The notes beneath the pieces were generated by a model. That model ran no database searches. It was not told the DNA's origin and saw only the letters and a program-made list of their open reading frames with translations. A program made the translations under genes and the position numbers. Of a stretch of 64,000 nucleotides of DNA, positions 16,520 through 26,502 are shown in pieces; the stretch's first letter is position 1, and the number at the start of each line of letters is the position of its first letter. The stretch lies in the NCBI RefSeq assembly GCF_000454065.1, contig NZ_KE695651.1, forward strand, positions 532,855 to 596,854, in the 5' to 3' direction. This stretch comes from Brevibacillus thermoruber 423 (GTDB lineage: Bacteria > Bacillota > Bacilli > Brevibacillales > Brevibacillaceae).

Positions 16520-18100
16520 ATGCAGCTTCAAATGCCGGAGCGTTACAATTTTGCCGCTCAGGTGGACGAGTGGGCCAACCGCCACCCGGACAAGCCGGCC
16601 GTGTGGGAAGTTACCGGTGACGGTCAGGAAAGCGTCGTCTCGTACGGCGAACTGCGCCGTTTTTCCAACCGGATCGCCAACGGATTGCAGTCGCTCGGGA
16701 TTTCCCGGGGGGACAAGGTCCTGGTGCTCGTCCCGCGAGGCAAGGAAGCGTACGGGCTGTACCTGGGGCTGCTCAAGCTGGGGGCGGTGATCATCCCCGG
16801 TTCCGAGATGCTGCGCGGCAGAGATATCGAATACCGCGTCAATCACGCGCCGGCCAAGGCCGTGATCGGCTTTGACGGCATCGTGGAGGAAGTGGACGGG
16901 ATTCGCGGCCAATGTCCGTCGCTGCAAGCCTTTCTCACCATCGGCGGGGCGCGCGAAGGCTGGATTGCCCTGACTGAACTTTTGGGCGAGCAATCCGATG
17001 AATTCGTCTGCGCCGATACGCGTTCGGACGAGCTGGCCTTTTTGTCGTACACGTCGGGCACCACCGGCGGTCCCAAGGGCGTGATGCACGTGCACGGCTG
17101 GCCGTATGCCCACCTGGAAGTCGCCGGCAAGCTGTGGCTGGATGTGCGTGAAGAGGACCTCGTATGGGCGACCGCCGGACCCGGCTGGGCCAAATGGGTG
17201 TGGAGCCCGTTCGTCTCCACGCTGGGCATGGGCGCGACCGCATTCGTGTACAAGGGACGCTTCGACCCGCTCGCGTATCTCGCGCTGATGCAGCAGTACC
17301 CCATTACCGTCCTCTGTGCCACGCCGACCGAGTATCGGCTGATGGCCAAAGTCTCCGGTCTGGAACAATACAAGCTGCAGGCGCTGCGCACGGCATGCTC
17401 CGCCGGCGAACCGCTCAACCGGGAAGTGATCGACACCTTCCGCCGGGTCTTTTCCATCACCGTGCGCGACGGATACGGCCAGACGGAAAACACGCTCCTG
17501 ATCGGGACGTTTGCCGGCATGGATCCCAAGCCCGGCTCGATGGGCCGCCCCTCTCCCGTCGTCCGCGTGGCCATCGTCGACGAAGAGGGGAACGAGCTGC
17601 CCCAGGGCGAAGTGGGGGACATCGCCATCGACCGCGGGATGATCGCCCTGTTCAAGGGCTATCTGAACGATCCGGAGCGCACGGCCCGGGCGTTTCGCGG
17701 CAATTGGTACGTCACCGGCGACCAGGGACGCATGGACGAGGACGGCTACATCTGGTTCGAAGGCCGCTCCGACGACATCATCATCTCCGGCGGATACACG
17801 ATCGGTCCGTTTGAAGTGGAGGACGCCCTGGTCAAGCATCCGGCGGTGGCGGAATGCGCCGCTGTCGCCAGTCCGGACCCCGAACGGGGCCACGTTGTCA
17901 AGGCGTTCGTCGTGCTGAAACAGGGAGCCGCGCCGTCCGATGCGCTGGTCAGCGAGCTGCAGGAACATGTCAAGAAACTGACCGCCCCCTATAAATACCC
18001 GCGCAAGATCGAATTCGTCGCGGACCTGCCCAAGACCACGTCCGGCAAAATCCGCCGCGTCGAGCTTCGGCAGAGGGAAAGCAACCAGATGCGCACGTGA
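16520..18100 (+). CDS. AMP-dependent acyl-CoA synthetase (acetate/benzoate type)
   Basis: A 526-aa member of the ANL superfamily. The ATP-binding P-loop is SYTSGTTGGPKGVMHVHG; other core motifs are DGYGQTEN, GDQGRMDEDGYIWFEGRSDD and ISGGYTIGPFEVE, and the C-terminal catalytic Lys lies in KTTSGKIRRVELR. It should activate a carboxylic acid to an acyl-AMP and then an acyl-CoA. The sequence style is that of medium-chain or aryl acyl-CoA ligases (acs/bclA group). The ATG at 16520 is used because the GGGGG ribosome site is too close to the alternative at 16514. It stands alone. Confidence 0.88.
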   Translation: MQLQMPERYNFAAQVDEWANRHPDKPAVWEVTGDGQESVVSYGELRRFSNRIANGLQSLGISRGDKVLVLVPRGKEAYGLYLGLLKLGAVIIPGSEMLRGRDIEYRVNHAPAKAVIGFDGIVEEVDGIRGQCPSLQAFLTIGGAREGWIALTELLGEQSDEFVCADTRSDELAFLSYTSGTTGGPKGVMHVHGWPYAHLEVAGKLWLDVREEDLVWATAGPGWAKWVWSPFVSTLGMGATAFVYKGRFDPLAYLALMQQYPITVLCATPTEYRLMAKVSGLEQYKLQALRTACSAGEPLNREVIDTFRRVFSITVRDGYGQTENTLLIGTFAGMDPKPGSMGRPSPVVRVAIVDEEGNELPQGEVGDIAIDRGMIALFKGYLNDPERTARAFRGNWYVTGDQGRMDEDGYIWFEGRSDDIIISGGYTIGPFEVEDALVKHPAVAECAAVASPDPERGHVVKAFVVLKQGAAPSDALVSELQEHVKKLTAPYKYPRKIEFVADLPKTTSGKIRRVELRQRESNQMRT

Positions 18101-18127
18101 CAGCGGCCGCACATCCATCCACCCGCA

Positions 18128-18163
18128 GCAGGTCCGAAAGCCAGCATGGCCGGACCTGTTTTG
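18128..18163 (+). terminator. Terminator of the acyl-CoA synthetase gene
   Basis: Stem CAGGTCCG/CGGACCTG (18129-18136 with 18151-18158) followed by TTTT. Confidence 0.7.
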
Positions 18164-18248
18164 CGTTGTTGCGTTTGTTCATGGATCGGCGATTTCCGAC
18201 GCCCATGCCGGAGTGGACGCCAAACCGGCAAACGGCAGATTACGAAAT

Positions 18249-18265
18249 TGTAAGGTTTCTGTAAG
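18249..18265 (+). promoter_or_regulatory. Direct repeat, possible response-regulator site
   Basis: TGTAAG occurs at 18249 and 18260, an 11-base spacing typical of tandem OmpR-family binding sites, about 35-50 bases before a TAGAAT (18298-18303) that could be a -10. No good -35 is present, which would fit activator dependence. Tentative. Confidence 0.3.
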
Positions 18266-18332
18266 CGGAATCGATGGGAAGCAGGGACCGCCCCCCGTAG
18301 AATGAAGGGGAAGTAAGCAGAAGGGGGCGACC

Positions 18333-19148
18333 ATGATGAATCGGCTTTCCCTGTCGACCGCGGACACCCCACCGTTTTCCTGCCGACAACGAAGCGATCG
18401 CGTCCGTTTCCTGGCCGCTTGGAAAAAATGGGTGGCCGCGCTGGCCCTGGTCGTCATCTGCGCGACGTACCTGGGGCCGCTCCTGCTGTCGTTTGTGGGG
18501 AGGGTCTGGATCGACGACGACCGGTTGAATCAACTGCACGCCGGCACCGCCGCCGGCTACGTCCGCATCGACGAGATGCCCGACTACGTCTGGAAGGCGT
18601 TTGTCGCCATCGAGGACCACCGCTTTATGCAGCACGACGGCGTCGATCCGGTGGCCCTGGCGCGGGCGCTCTGGGTTGACCTGCAGGCGGGTGCCTATGT
18701 GCAGGGGGGCAGCACGATCACGATGCAGCTCGCCCGCAATCTGTTTTTGTCCCACGATAAGACGCTCCTGCGCAAGCTGAAGGAGATCGCCGTCGCCGCC
18801 GAGTTGGAGCGGCGCTACAGCAAGCGGGACCTGCTGGAGATGTACCTCAACGTGATCTACTTCGGCCAGGGCCGTTACGGGATCGGCAGTGCGGCCGACC
18901 TGTACTTTGGCAAAGGCGGCGAAAAGGGAATCCGAACGCTCACCGTGGGAGAGGCCGCCCTCTTGGCGTCGCTGCCCAAGTCGCCGGAAGCGTACTCCCC
19001 GCTCAAGCATTGGGAGAAGGCCAGGCAGCGTCAGCAGGTTGTGCTGGAGCGGATGGCCGCCCTGCACATGATCAGCGAAACGGAGAAGAACAAGGCCATC
19101 TCCGAACCCATCTCGCTGAACAGGCAGGCGCAGTCTGCCGCTTACTGA
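18333..19148 (+). CDS. Monofunctional peptidoglycan glycosyltransferase (GT51)
   Basis: A 271-aa single-pass membrane protein: cytoplasmic N-terminus, membrane helix (about 36-58) and an extracytoplasmic GT51 domain with no transpeptidase domain. Family motifs are AIEDHRFMQHDGVD (catalytic Glu and Asp), GGSTITMQLARNLFL, the second Glu region RKLKEIAVAAELERRYSK and EMYLNVIYFGQGRYGIGSAA. It polymerises lipid II into glycan strands. AAGGGGG precedes two tandem ATG codons at 18333 and 18336. A direct repeat upstream hints at control by a response regulator. Confidence 0.92.
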   Translation: MMNRLSLSTADTPPFSCRQRSDRVRFLAAWKKWVAALALVVICATYLGPLLLSFVGRVWIDDDRLNQLHAGTAAGYVRIDEMPDYVWKAFVAIEDHRFMQHDGVDPVALARALWVDLQAGAYVQGGSTITMQLARNLFLSHDKTLLRKLKEIAVAAELERRYSKRDLLEMYLNVIYFGQGRYGIGSAADLYFGKGGEKGIRTLTVGEAALLASLPKSPEAYSPLKHWEKARQRQQVVLERMAALHMISETEKNKAISEPISLNRQAQSAAY

Positions 19149-19178
19149 GAACTGGGGCTATCTGCATAACGCCGTAGA

Positions 19179-19203
19179 CCGGGGACGTTTCCCGGCTTTT
19201 TTT
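19179..19203 (+). terminator. Terminator of the transglycosylase gene
   Basis: CCGGG/CCCGG (19179-19183 with 19191-19195) followed by a run of seven T. It ends against the stop codon of the convergent xerS gene. Confidence 0.65.
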
Positions 19204-20389
19204 ATGTAGGAGCCCCGGGGGGTTCGTCCATCGGATCGTGCGCCTCTTTCGGTTCGGGGGAGACGGCGCCCAACGTGCGGGTCGTCCGGTTGACCGCTTC
19301 GCTCAAGGCATCCTCCAGCACATGGGCGTACTGCATCGTCGTTTCCAGCTTGGAGTGGCCCAACTGCGCCTGAAGCTGGTGCGGATCGGGGTTAAGCCGG
19401 AGGAACTGGGTGGCAAAACTGTGCCGCAGCTTGTGAACGGACAGGTCGGGTATGCCGAACGCCTGGGCGTATTTCTTCACCAGCTTCTGCACGGAGCGCA
19501 CCTCGATCCGGTGGCCGTGCGGTTTGGTGGGAGAGACGGCGAGAAACACCGCCTGTTCCCCCTCGGCCGGGCGATACTTGCTCCTCACCTGCAGGTAGCG
19601 CTGCAGGTGCTCCTTTCCCCAGTCGCTGAAAAACGGCGCGTCTTCCTTTTTCCCTTTGCGCACCATTTTGAGCTGGTTTTTTTCCAGCACCACGTCCGAC
19701 AGGTTGAGGTTGACGATTTCCGAAACGCGAAACCCGCCGGACAGGATCAGGGCGATGATCGCCGCGTCCCGATCGCGGTTCTGGTAATGGTACTGTTGTT
19801 TTTTGGTGGTCGTGCAGTGGGCCAGATACCCGTTGTAGACAAAGTCGACGAACTGGTGAATCTCCCCGTCGATCAAAATCTTGGCGCGCATGGCGTGAGC
19901 GCGGGCGAGCGGCGTGAGTTCATCCGCCTCCACCTCGATTTTGGCCATGACGTTGCGGGTGAGGTAGGATTCGCCGTTTTCGTCTTCCGCCAACGATGCC
20001 AAATAGTGGAACAGCGACTTCAGGCTGGAGATCTTTCGCTTGATCGTCTGGTCGCTGTACTCCCGGCGGGAGCTGCGCGTGGGCTTGTCCAGCAGGGCGG
20101 CCCGCTCGTAGAGGTGGGATTCCTGCAGGTAGAGGATGTAGCTCTCCACGGTCTCCTTTTTCAAGTCGTTCAGCGCTTGCAGCGGAATCTCCTTCATCTC
20201 CGCCGCGTCGGTCAAGCCCTCGGCCATCATCCAGCGAAAAAAGAAGGCGAAGTCGCGCAAATACCCCAACAGCGTGGAAGGGGAGTGTTTTTTCGCTTTC
20301 TTGTGCTCCACAAACTTTTCCACGTACCAGGGAAACGAAGGGATGGTCTGCAGGAGCTGCAGAGCGTCACGCTGTTTGGTCACGGACAT
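19202..20389 (-). CDS. xerS: XerS-type tyrosine recombinase
   Basis: The frame is open to 20644, but the start is placed at the ATG reading from 20389, where the XerS-like N-terminus begins; 395 aa. The N-terminal DNA-binding domain has SFPWYVEKFVEHK and LGYLRDFAFFFRWM. The catalytic domain has Arg in SGGFRVSEIVNL, the HKLRHSFAT box, LGHSKLETTMQYAHV with the second His and the Tyr nucleophile. XerS proteins act alone at a dif-like site to resolve chromosome dimers in some Firmicutes. No dif-like site was recognised nearby. A general integrase role cannot be excluded, but no mobile element surrounds it. Confidence 0.85.
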   Translation of the reverse strand: MSVTKQRDALQLLQTIPSFPWYVEKFVEHKKAKKHSPSTLLGYLRDFAFFFRWMMAEGLTDAAEMKEIPLQALNDLKKETVESYILYLQESHLYERAALLDKPTRSSRREYSDQTIKRKISSLKSLFHYLASLAEDENGESYLTRNVMAKIEVEADELTPLARAHAMRAKILIDGEIHQFVDFVYNGYLAHCTTTKKQQYHYQNRDRDAAIIALILSGGFRVSEIVNLNLSDVVLEKNQLKMVRKGKKEDAPFFSDWGKEHLQRYLQVRSKYRPAEGEQAVFLAVSPTKPHGHRIEVRSVQKLVKKYAQAFGIPDLSVHKLRHSFATQFLRLNPDPHQLQAQLGHSKLETTMQYAHVLEDALSEAVNRTTRTLGAVSPEPKEAHDPMDEPPGAPT

Positions 20390-20555
20390 GTTCACACCAC
20401 CATTCTCTACTTCAATGTTGCCAAGACCAATGATACCGAACATATATTCTAGCAAAAAGGCGAATGGTTGAGAATCCGCCTTTTTGGTAGACTGTAACCG
20501 AACAGGAAGAGGGGTCGCCTGGTACGCGCGGGCGGACACAGCAAGGAACGGGGAG

Positions 20556-21950
20556 ATGGACATGAAGCGGATCTGGATGAAACTGGCGCTGGCGTTCATG
20601 GCGGTCGGGGCGAGCGGCATACTGATGTCCGCCCTGTTTTCCATAAAAGAAATGGAGATTCATTTTTCCATGTACGTGAACGAAGTGCGGGAACAGCAGC
20701 ACCGCGACCTCGTCGCCGCCTCCAGGGAATCCTACAGCATCGACAACGGATGGGGAAAGAGCGCGGATGTTCAGTTGGACGCCGTCTCCCGCGTCCTGGG
20801 CGTGGAGGTGCTGCTGTACGACCGTGAACAGCGCCTGATCAAACGCTACGACAACCATCCGTCGTTTCGGCAGGCCGACGCGGTGGAAAAACTGCCCGTG
20901 ACGTTGGACGGACACGTCGTCGGCTATCTCGGCGTCCGCCGCTATGAGGAGTCTCCGATGCGCGGCGTGGAGGCCCATTTCCGTCAGGCGCACGCAAGCG
21001 CCATGTTGTGGACGATGCTGGTCCTGCTGGGCCTGGTCGTGCTGGTCAGCGTCAGCGTGGCCCGGACGATGACCAGACCGCTCGTGCGCATCAGCCGGGC
21101 GGCGCTGGATGCGGCGAGAGGGAAGCTGTCCGTGCGCGTGCCGCCGTTGCGGGGAAACGACGAACTGGCCGACCTGGTCGACTCGTTTAACCACCTGATC
21201 GCCAGTCTGGAGCGGCAGGAAGAACTGCGCAAACGGCTCACGTCCGACATCGCCCACGAGCTGCGGACGCCGCTCAATACCCTGCTGGCGCAGACGGAAG
21301 GCATGATCGACGGCGTTTGGGAAGCGTCGCCGGAGCACCTGGAAGCGACGCGGGCCGAAGTGCTGCGGCTCATCCGGCTGGTCAGCGATCTGGATCAGGC
21401 GATCCGGGCGGAGTCGGGCGTTTTGGAGATGGAGAGCAGACCGCTGGACCTGAGCGACGTGGCGGAAACGACCGCCGATTCGATGAGCGCTGCGTTTGCG
21501 AAAAAAGGGGTGGCGCTGGAGAAGCGCCTGAGGACTCGGGCGATGATCGCAGGCGACCGGCAGCGGCTGGGCCAGGTGTTTGCCAACCTGCTGTCTAATG
21601 CCCTGAAGCATACGCCGCCGGGGGGACGGGTGAGCATCGAGGTACACAAGACCGGAGATGACGTCCATGCCGTCGTGAAGGACAGCGGCAGCGGGATTTC
21701 GGCTGAGGACCTGCCGCATGTGTTCGAACGCTTTTACCGGGGAGACCGCTCCCGCAACCGCGAACGGGGCGGCGCGGGTCTGGGGCTGACGATCGTGAAA
21801 GGCATCGTCGAAGCCCATCGGGGCGAGATCCGCATCGACAGCGAACCGGGGGCGGGGACGACGGTGACGATTCGCTTTCCGGCCTTGCCCCATGCGGATC
21901 GCGGGGGTGACGGGCAGGACAGCGAATCAAACGGGAACGGAAGAGCGTGA
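20556..21950 (+). CDS. Orphan sensor histidine kinase (HAMP-HisKA-HATPase)
   Basis: About 464 aa. ATG 20556 and ATG 20562 are both possible, each with an AAGGA- or GGGGAG-type ribosome site. Two membrane helices (about residues 8-28 and 150-170) frame an extracellular sensor region of about 120 aa. HAMP follows, then the H-box SDIAHELRTPLNTL with the phospho-His, the N-box NLLSNALKHTPPG, the G1 box DSGSGI, the F-box FERFYRG and the G2 box GGAGLGLTIVK. It should autophosphorylate on stress signals at the envelope. No response regulator is adjacent; an OmpR-type one without a kinase lies at 34128. The layout is BaeS-like. Confidence 0.92.
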   Translation: MDMKRIWMKLALAFMAVGASGILMSALFSIKEMEIHFSMYVNEVREQQHRDLVAASRESYSIDNGWGKSADVQLDAVSRVLGVEVLLYDREQRLIKRYDNHPSFRQADAVEKLPVTLDGHVVGYLGVRRYEESPMRGVEAHFRQAHASAMLWTMLVLLGLVVLVSVSVARTMTRPLVRISRAALDAARGKLSVRVPPLRGNDELADLVDSFNHLIASLERQEELRKRLTSDIAHELRTPLNTLLAQTEGMIDGVWEASPEHLEATRAEVLRLIRLVSDLDQAIRAESGVLEMESRPLDLSDVAETTADSMSAAFAKKGVALEKRLRTRAMIAGDRQRLGQVFANLLSNALKHTPPGGRVSIEVHKTGDDVHAVVKDSGSGISAEDLPHVFERFYRGDRSRNRERGGAGLGLTIVKGIVEAHRGEIRIDSEPGAGTTVTIRFPALPHADRGGDGQDSESNGNGRA

Positions 21951-22013
21951 AGGGGATGGCCGCCTGGGCGCTGAAGTGTGTTTGCCAATCGTAGTGCGCC
22001 AGGTCGCAGCGGT

Positions 22014-22060
22014 AACCGCAGCCCGATTCGGCAGCAGCCGATCGGGGCAGCGGTTTTTTG
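22014..22060 (+). terminator. Terminator of the histidine kinase gene
   Basis: A long stem from AACCGC (22014-22019) to GCGGTT (22050-22055) with an inner TCGGC/GCCGA helix and few mismatches, followed by TTTTTT. Confidence 0.8.
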
Positions 22061-22150
22061 CTTGCCCGAAAAGACTAAATGTGCCGCGGGCAGGGAATGG
22101 TAAGCATACTGCACCGACATGATACCGCTTTCTTTGTTGTCTTTGCCATA

Positions 22151-22179
22151 TGGACATTTTGTGAAAACGATGATATGTT
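22151..22179 (+). promoter_or_regulatory. Candidate kbl-tdh promoter in a 373-bp gap
   Basis: TGGACA (22151-22156) and TATGTT (22174-22179), spacer 17. The rest of the gap 21951-22323 holds the terminator above and an AT-rich leader of about 140 bases in which I see no riboswitch. Confidence 0.4.
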
Positions 22180-22323
22180 TGTAGGAAAGAGTATTGATTT
22201 ATTGCTTTTTTCAAACGGATGATACGTCTTTTCCACGAGGACATTTGTACATCGGATTGCGACTTTTCTGGAGAAATCGGATGGTCCGTCGCGGAAAGGT
22301 GATTTGGTCGGGAGGGATCTATC

Positions 22324-23517
22324 TTGGCAAGCAAAGTGTTGGAACAGTTTCTTCACGAGAATTTGGCCGACTTGAAAAGCAAAGGGTTGTACAACGTGAT
22401 CGACCCCCTGCAAAGCGCAAACGGCCCCGTCATTACCATCGCCGGAAAAGAACTGATCAACCTGTCGTCCAACAACTATCTGGGGTTGGCCACGGACCAG
22501 CGCTTGATCGACGCCGCGGTCAAGGCGGCCCAAACGTACGGCGTCGGCGCAGGTGCGGTGCGGACGATCAACGGCACGCTGGAGCTGCACGTCCGGCTGG
22601 AAGAAAAGCTGGCCGCTTTCAAGCACACGGAAGCCGCCATCGCCTATCAATCCGGTTTTAACTGCAACATGGCCGCAATCTCCGCCGTCATGGACAAGGA
22701 CGACGCGATCCTGTCCGACGAACTGAACCACGCGTCCATTATTGACGGCTGCCGGCTGTCCAAGGCGCAGATCATCCGGTTCAACCACTCCGACATCGAC
22801 GACCTGCGGGCCAAGGCCAAGGAAGCGAAAGAATCGGGCAAATACAAAAAGATCATGGTGATCACCGACGGCGTCTTCTCCATGGACGGCGATATTGCCA
22901 AGCTGCCGGAAATCGTCGAGGTGGCGGAAGAGTTCGACCTGATCACCTACGTCGACGACGCGCACGGCTCCGGGGTTCTCGGCAACGGCGCGGGCACGGT
23001 CAAGCATTTCGGCCTGTCGGATAAGATCGACTTCCAGATCGGGACACTCTCCAAGGCGATCGGCGTGGTCGGCGGATACGTGGCGGGCCGCAAGGAACTG
23101 ATCGACTGGCTGAAGGTGCGCTCTCGACCGTTCCTGTTCTCCACGGCGCTGACGCCGGCAGACGTGGCGGCCTGCATCGCTGCCATCGACATCCTGCAAA
23201 ACAGCACGGAACTGCAGGATCGCCTGTGGGAAAACGGCAACTACCTGAAGAACGGCCTGAAAGCGCTGGGCTTCGACATCGGGCACAGCGAGACGCCGAT
23301 CACCCCCTGCATCATCGGCGACGAACAGCAGACCCAGGAATTCAGCAGACGGCTGTATGAAGCGGGCGTCTACGCGAAAGCGATCGTCTTCCCGACGGTG
23401 CCGAGAGGAACGGGGCGGGTGCGCAACATGCCGACGGCCGCCCACACGAAAGAAATGCTTGACCGCGCGTTGGACATCTACGAAAAAGTGGGCAAGGAAA
23501 TGGGGATTTTGCAATGA
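22324..23517 (+). CDS. kbl: Glycine C-acetyltransferase (2-amino-3-ketobutyrate CoA ligase)
   Basis: A 397-aa PLP enzyme of the alpha-oxoamine synthase family. It starts at TTG 22324, set by GGGAGG 8 bases upstream. Motifs include [39 protein letters not shown] and the PLP-lysine segment [17 protein letters not shown]. It cleaves 2-amino-3-ketobutyrate with CoA to glycine and acetyl-CoA. It overlaps tdh by four bases (ATGA), so the two are translationally coupled and together turn threonine into glycine. Confidence 0.95.
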   Translation: MASKVLEQFLHENLADLKSKGLYNVIDPLQSANGPVITIAGKELINLSSNNYLGLATDQRLIDAAVKAAQTYGVGAGAVRTINGTLELHVRLEEKLAAFKHTEAAIAYQSGFNCNMAAISAVMDKDDAILSDELNHASIIDGCRLSKAQIIRFNHSDIDDLRAKAKEAKESGKYKKIMVITDGVFSMDGDIAKLPEIVEVAEEFDLITYVDDAHGSGVLGNGAGTVKHFGLSDKIDFQIGTLSKAIGVVGGYVAGRKELIDWLKVRSRPFLFSTALTPADVAACIAAIDILQNSTELQDRLWENGNYLKNGLKALGFDIGHSETPITPCIIGDEQQTQEFSRRLYEAGVYAKAIVFPTVPRGTGRVRNMPTAAHTKEMLDRALDIYEKVGKEMGILQ

Positions 23518-24476
23518 AGAGGATACTGATTACCGGGGCCCTGGGACAAATCGGCTCCGAACTCACCATGAAACTGCGCGACGTCTACGGAGCAGACAAC
23601 GTCATCGCCACCGACATCCGACAGCCGGAAGACAACCCGGTGGTGCAGTCCGGCCCGTTCGCCATCCTGGACGTGATGGATGCCAAGGCCATGTTTGAGC
23701 TGGCCCGCACGCACAAGGTGGATACGATCATCCACCTGGCCGCGCTGCTCTCCGCCACGGCGGAGGCCAAGCCGCTCCTGGCCTGGAACCTCAACATGGG
23801 CGGGCTGGTCAACGCGCTGGAGGTGGCCCGCGAGCTGAACTGCCAGTTCTTTACGCCCAGCTCCATCGGCGCGTTCGGCCCGACCACGCCGAAAGACAAC
23901 ACGCCGCAGGACACCATTCAGCGGCCGACGACCATGTACGGCGTGAACAAGGTGTCCGGCGAGCTGCTGTGCGACTACTACTTCCACAAGTTTGGCGTCG
24001 ACACCCGCGGCGTCCGTTTTCCCGGACTGATCTCGTACGTCACGCCGCCGGGCGGGGGCACGACCGACTACGCGGTGGAGATTTACTACGAAGCGATCCG
24101 ACGCGGCTCCTATACCTCCTACATCGCCAAGGGGACGTACATGGACATGATGTACATGCCGGACGCGTTGAACGCGATCATTGCGCTGATGGAGGCCGAT
24201 CCGGCCAAATTGAAGCACCGCAACGCGTTTAACGTCACGGCGATGAGCGTGGAGCCGGAACAGATCGCCGCCGCGATCCGCAAGCACATGCCCGAATTTA
24301 CGCTGGACTATCAGGTAGACCCGGTGCGCCAGGCGATCGCGGAAAGTTGGCCCAACTCCATCGACGCGTCCGCTGCCCGGGAAGAGTGGGGCTTCAAGGC
24401 GGAGTACGATCTGGAGAAGATGACCGAAGACATGCTGGCCAAGCTGCGCGGCAAGCTGCTTCAGGAAATCGGCTGA
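23514..24476 (+). CDS. tdh: L-threonine 3-dehydrogenase, SDR/epimerase type
   Basis: A 320-aa protein of the extended short-chain dehydrogenase family, not the zinc medium-chain type of E. coli. The NAD-binding loop is [12 protein letters not shown]; the catalytic Ser/Tyr/Lys set is seen in [11 protein letters not shown] and [25 protein letters not shown] and [11 protein letters not shown] segments are characteristic of SDR-type TDH. It oxidises L-threonine to 2-amino-3-ketobutyrate for the Kbl enzyme encoded just upstream. Confidence 0.93.
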   Translation: MKRILITGALGQIGSELTMKLRDVYGADNVIATDIRQPEDNPVVQSGPFAILDVMDAKAMFELARTHKVDTIIHLAALLSATAEAKPLLAWNLNMGGLVNALEVARELNCQFFTPSSIGAFGPTTPKDNTPQDTIQRPTTMYGVNKVSGELLCDYYFHKFGVDTRGVRFPGLISYVTPPGGGTTDYAVEIYYEAIRRGSYTSYIAKGTYMDMMYMPDALNAIIALMEADPAKLKHRNAFNVTAMSVEPEQIAAAIRKHMPEFTLDYQVDPVRQAIAESWPNSIDASAAREEWGFKAEYDLEKMTEDMLAKLRGKLLQEIG

Positions 24477-24600
24477 GCGAGCGGCGTGGGCGTGTGGTCG
24501 CGACGAGCTGCATGACGAGTGGATGTTTGCAGTGGGATACGGCCATCTGCCTCATTGCCTGACGGAGAAAGAAAAAAGGACAATCTTTCCGATAAAAAAC

Positions 24601-24632
24601 AGCGGCTGTCCGATTCACGGACAGCCGCTTTT
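24601..24632 (+). terminator. Terminator of kbl-tdh, probably bidirectional
   Basis: A perfect 12-bp stem AGCGGCTGTCCG/CGGACAGCCGCT with a 5-base loop, preceded by A-rich and followed by TTTT. It may also serve the convergent SLH-GH18 gene. Confidence 0.88.
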
Positions 24633-24688
24633 CCTGCTGCTTGCTTTTCGTTCACCAATATCTTTCTACCGTACAGTACCCTTTGCCG

Positions 24689-26290
24689 TTACAAGCGGAC
24701 CTTTTCTCTGACCTGCTGCAGGGTAAACGCGTTGGACACCGCTGTCCAGATATCCGGCACCGGCGCCCCCACGTACCAAAACGCGAACCCGGCCACCGGC
24801 CAGTTCAGACTGGTCTCCAGTTTTCGTCCGATGGAACGGCTCTCTTCCATCCAGATGGAGTGCGAAACGCCGTTTTTCCGATAGCTTACCCGGTACTGAC
24901 CGAGCGTGGAATCCCAGCGGACGCTCGCGCCGCTGCCGGCGGCCAGCCGGTAGGATTCGGGAATCGTCAGGTCGGTGGAGAGCCATTTTCCGTTCGCCTG
25001 ATACCAATCCCGCGTGTAGAGCGGCAGACCCACGATCAGCTTCCCGGCCGGGACCCGTCCAATCAGTCCGGAGATGCTGTCGGCCAGCCACGGCAGGGAG
25101 GAGACGGAACCGGCTGTCGGACCGCCGCTCCAATGCTCTTCGTACGCCATCAGCACCAGGTAATCGGCATGTTGGGCCAATGCCGCATAGTCGTAGGGAT
25201 CGCTCCAGTCACTGCGCAAATCGCGCGGCACGTCGACGGAGACGACCGCTCCCTTTGCATGCAGGGCGGCCGAGAGTTCGCGGACAAACGCGGTGAAGGC
25301 GTTCCGGTCATTCGGATCCATGTTTTCAAAGTCGATGTTGATCCCGTCCAGTTGGTACTTCTCGACGAGCGCGGCCAGCTTGTCCACGATGGCGTCCCGC
25401 TTGGCCGGGGCCGACAGGGCCTCGTGTGTCGCCTTCGCGTCAAAGCGGTTGCCGAACAGCGCCCACACCCGCTTCCCTTTTTCGTGTGCCCACTGGACGA
25501 GGGCAGGATCGGCGGAATCGGATACGGACCCGTCCGGATCCAGAAAGAACCAGCGGGGCGAGAGCGTGTTGACCGCAGAGCCGTTCACCAGTTGGAGAAA
25601 TTCCTGGGTGGTCGTCTGGTACTGCCAGCCGAGGACGACGGGAGGCTTGGCCGACTGTTTGTCCAGACGCGTCAGCACCCGATGCAGGATGACGGCTGTC
25701 TCTTCCCTGCTGAGCGGGTCAGTGGGGCGGAAGTACCCCGCGTAGCCGACCAGCAGCTCGGTCTTGAGCGCTTCGCTGACGTACGGTTGGGCCCACGCCG
25801 ATATCCGGGAGGAATCGGCGACGGGGAGGCTCGCCGTCCCGTTCGGCTTTGTGCCCAACGCCCGCATGATGATGACGGCCGCTTCCTGGCGGGTGAGCGT
25901 CCGATTCGGCGCGAAGGTCGTCACGCTGGTGCCGCTGACGATGCCCAAGGCGGCGGAAGCCTGCACGTCGCCGTAGGCCCAGGCGTATTTTGGCACGTCC
26001 GTGTAGGCCTGAATCTGGCTGGAGACGGGGCGGATTCCCAGCGTGCGGTTCAGCAACGCGACGAACTCCGCCCGTTTGACGGGCTGGTGGGGGTGAAAAT
26101 AGCCGTCGGGGTCGCCGACAATCACGCCGGCCTGAACCAGCGACAGGATCTGCTCTTCCGCATAGCTGTCGGAAATGTCCCGCAGCGGCATGGTTTTGGC
26201 TGTCGACGCGGGCACCGCGACGGTCAGGAACAGGAGGGAAACGATCCACAGAAAAGATAGACATGTCATATGTACGTTTGTTTTTCGCAT
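24689..26290 (-). CDS. S-layer-homology protein with GH18 domain
   Basis: A 533-aa secreted protein: signal peptide (about 1-31), three SLH motifs (about 35-80, 95-140 and 155-205; for example AGVIVGDPDGYFHPHQPVKRAEFVALL) that anchor it to secondary wall polymers, then a GH18 barrel (about 225-525). The GH18 catalytic motif is LDGINIDFEN (DxxDxE form), with LVLMAYEEHWSGG and the final GFAFWYVG strand. Such proteins cleave or bind beta-1,4-GlcNAc-containing polymers such as peptidoglycan, and YaaH/SleL-like relatives act on spore cortex. The ribosome site (GAGAG) is weak. It stands alone. Confidence 0.88.
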   Translation of the reverse strand: MRKTNVHMTCLSFLWIVSLLFLTVAVPASTAKTMPLRDISDSYAEEQILSLVQAGVIVGDPDGYFHPHQPVKRAEFVALLNRTLGIRPVSSQIQAYTDVPKYAWAYGDVQASAALGIVSGTSVTTFAPNRTLTRQEAAVIIMRALGTKPNGTASLPVADSSRISAWAQPYVSEALKTELLVGYAGYFRPTDPLSREETAVILHRVLTRLDKQSAKPPVVLGWQYQTTTQEFLQLVNGSAVNTLSPRWFFLDPDGSVSDSADPALVQWAHEKGKRVWALFGNRFDAKATHEALSAPAKRDAIVDKLAALVEKYQLDGINIDFENMDPNDRNAFTAFVRELSAALHAKGAVVSVDVPRDLRSDWSDPYDYAALAQHADYLVLMAYEEHWSGGPTAGSVSSLPWLADSISGLIGRVPAGKLIVGLPLYTRDWYQANGKWLSTDLTIPESYRLAAGSGASVRWDSTLGQYRVSYRKNGVSHSIWMEESRSIGRKLETSLNWPVAGFAFWYVGAPVPDIWTAVSNAFTLQQVREKVRL

Positions 26291-26502
26291 AGATGTACTC
26301 TCTCAAATTGTCAATGTTTTTGCGCGAGACCAGTCACATCCAGTGTAAAGGGAACCATTCGCACTTTCATCGCTTAAATTCTGGAAGCAGAATGAAATCA
26401 TGGAAATTCGATGCACATTCCGGTCTTTTCTCTGTGAACGGGTATGGTATCATGGAAATACGCCTGCCAGAACGTGAGGAAGGAAAAGGAAGGAACGAGG
26501 AT

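Noticed and set aside
19202..20389. Phage or transposon integrase
   Set aside because: The N-terminal sequence is XerS-like, no other mobile genes or attachment repeats flank it, and the neighbours are housekeeping genes.
24477..24688. Additional small genes between tdh and the SLH-GH18 gene
   Set aside because: Only a strong terminator is present; the short frames have no ribosome sites.
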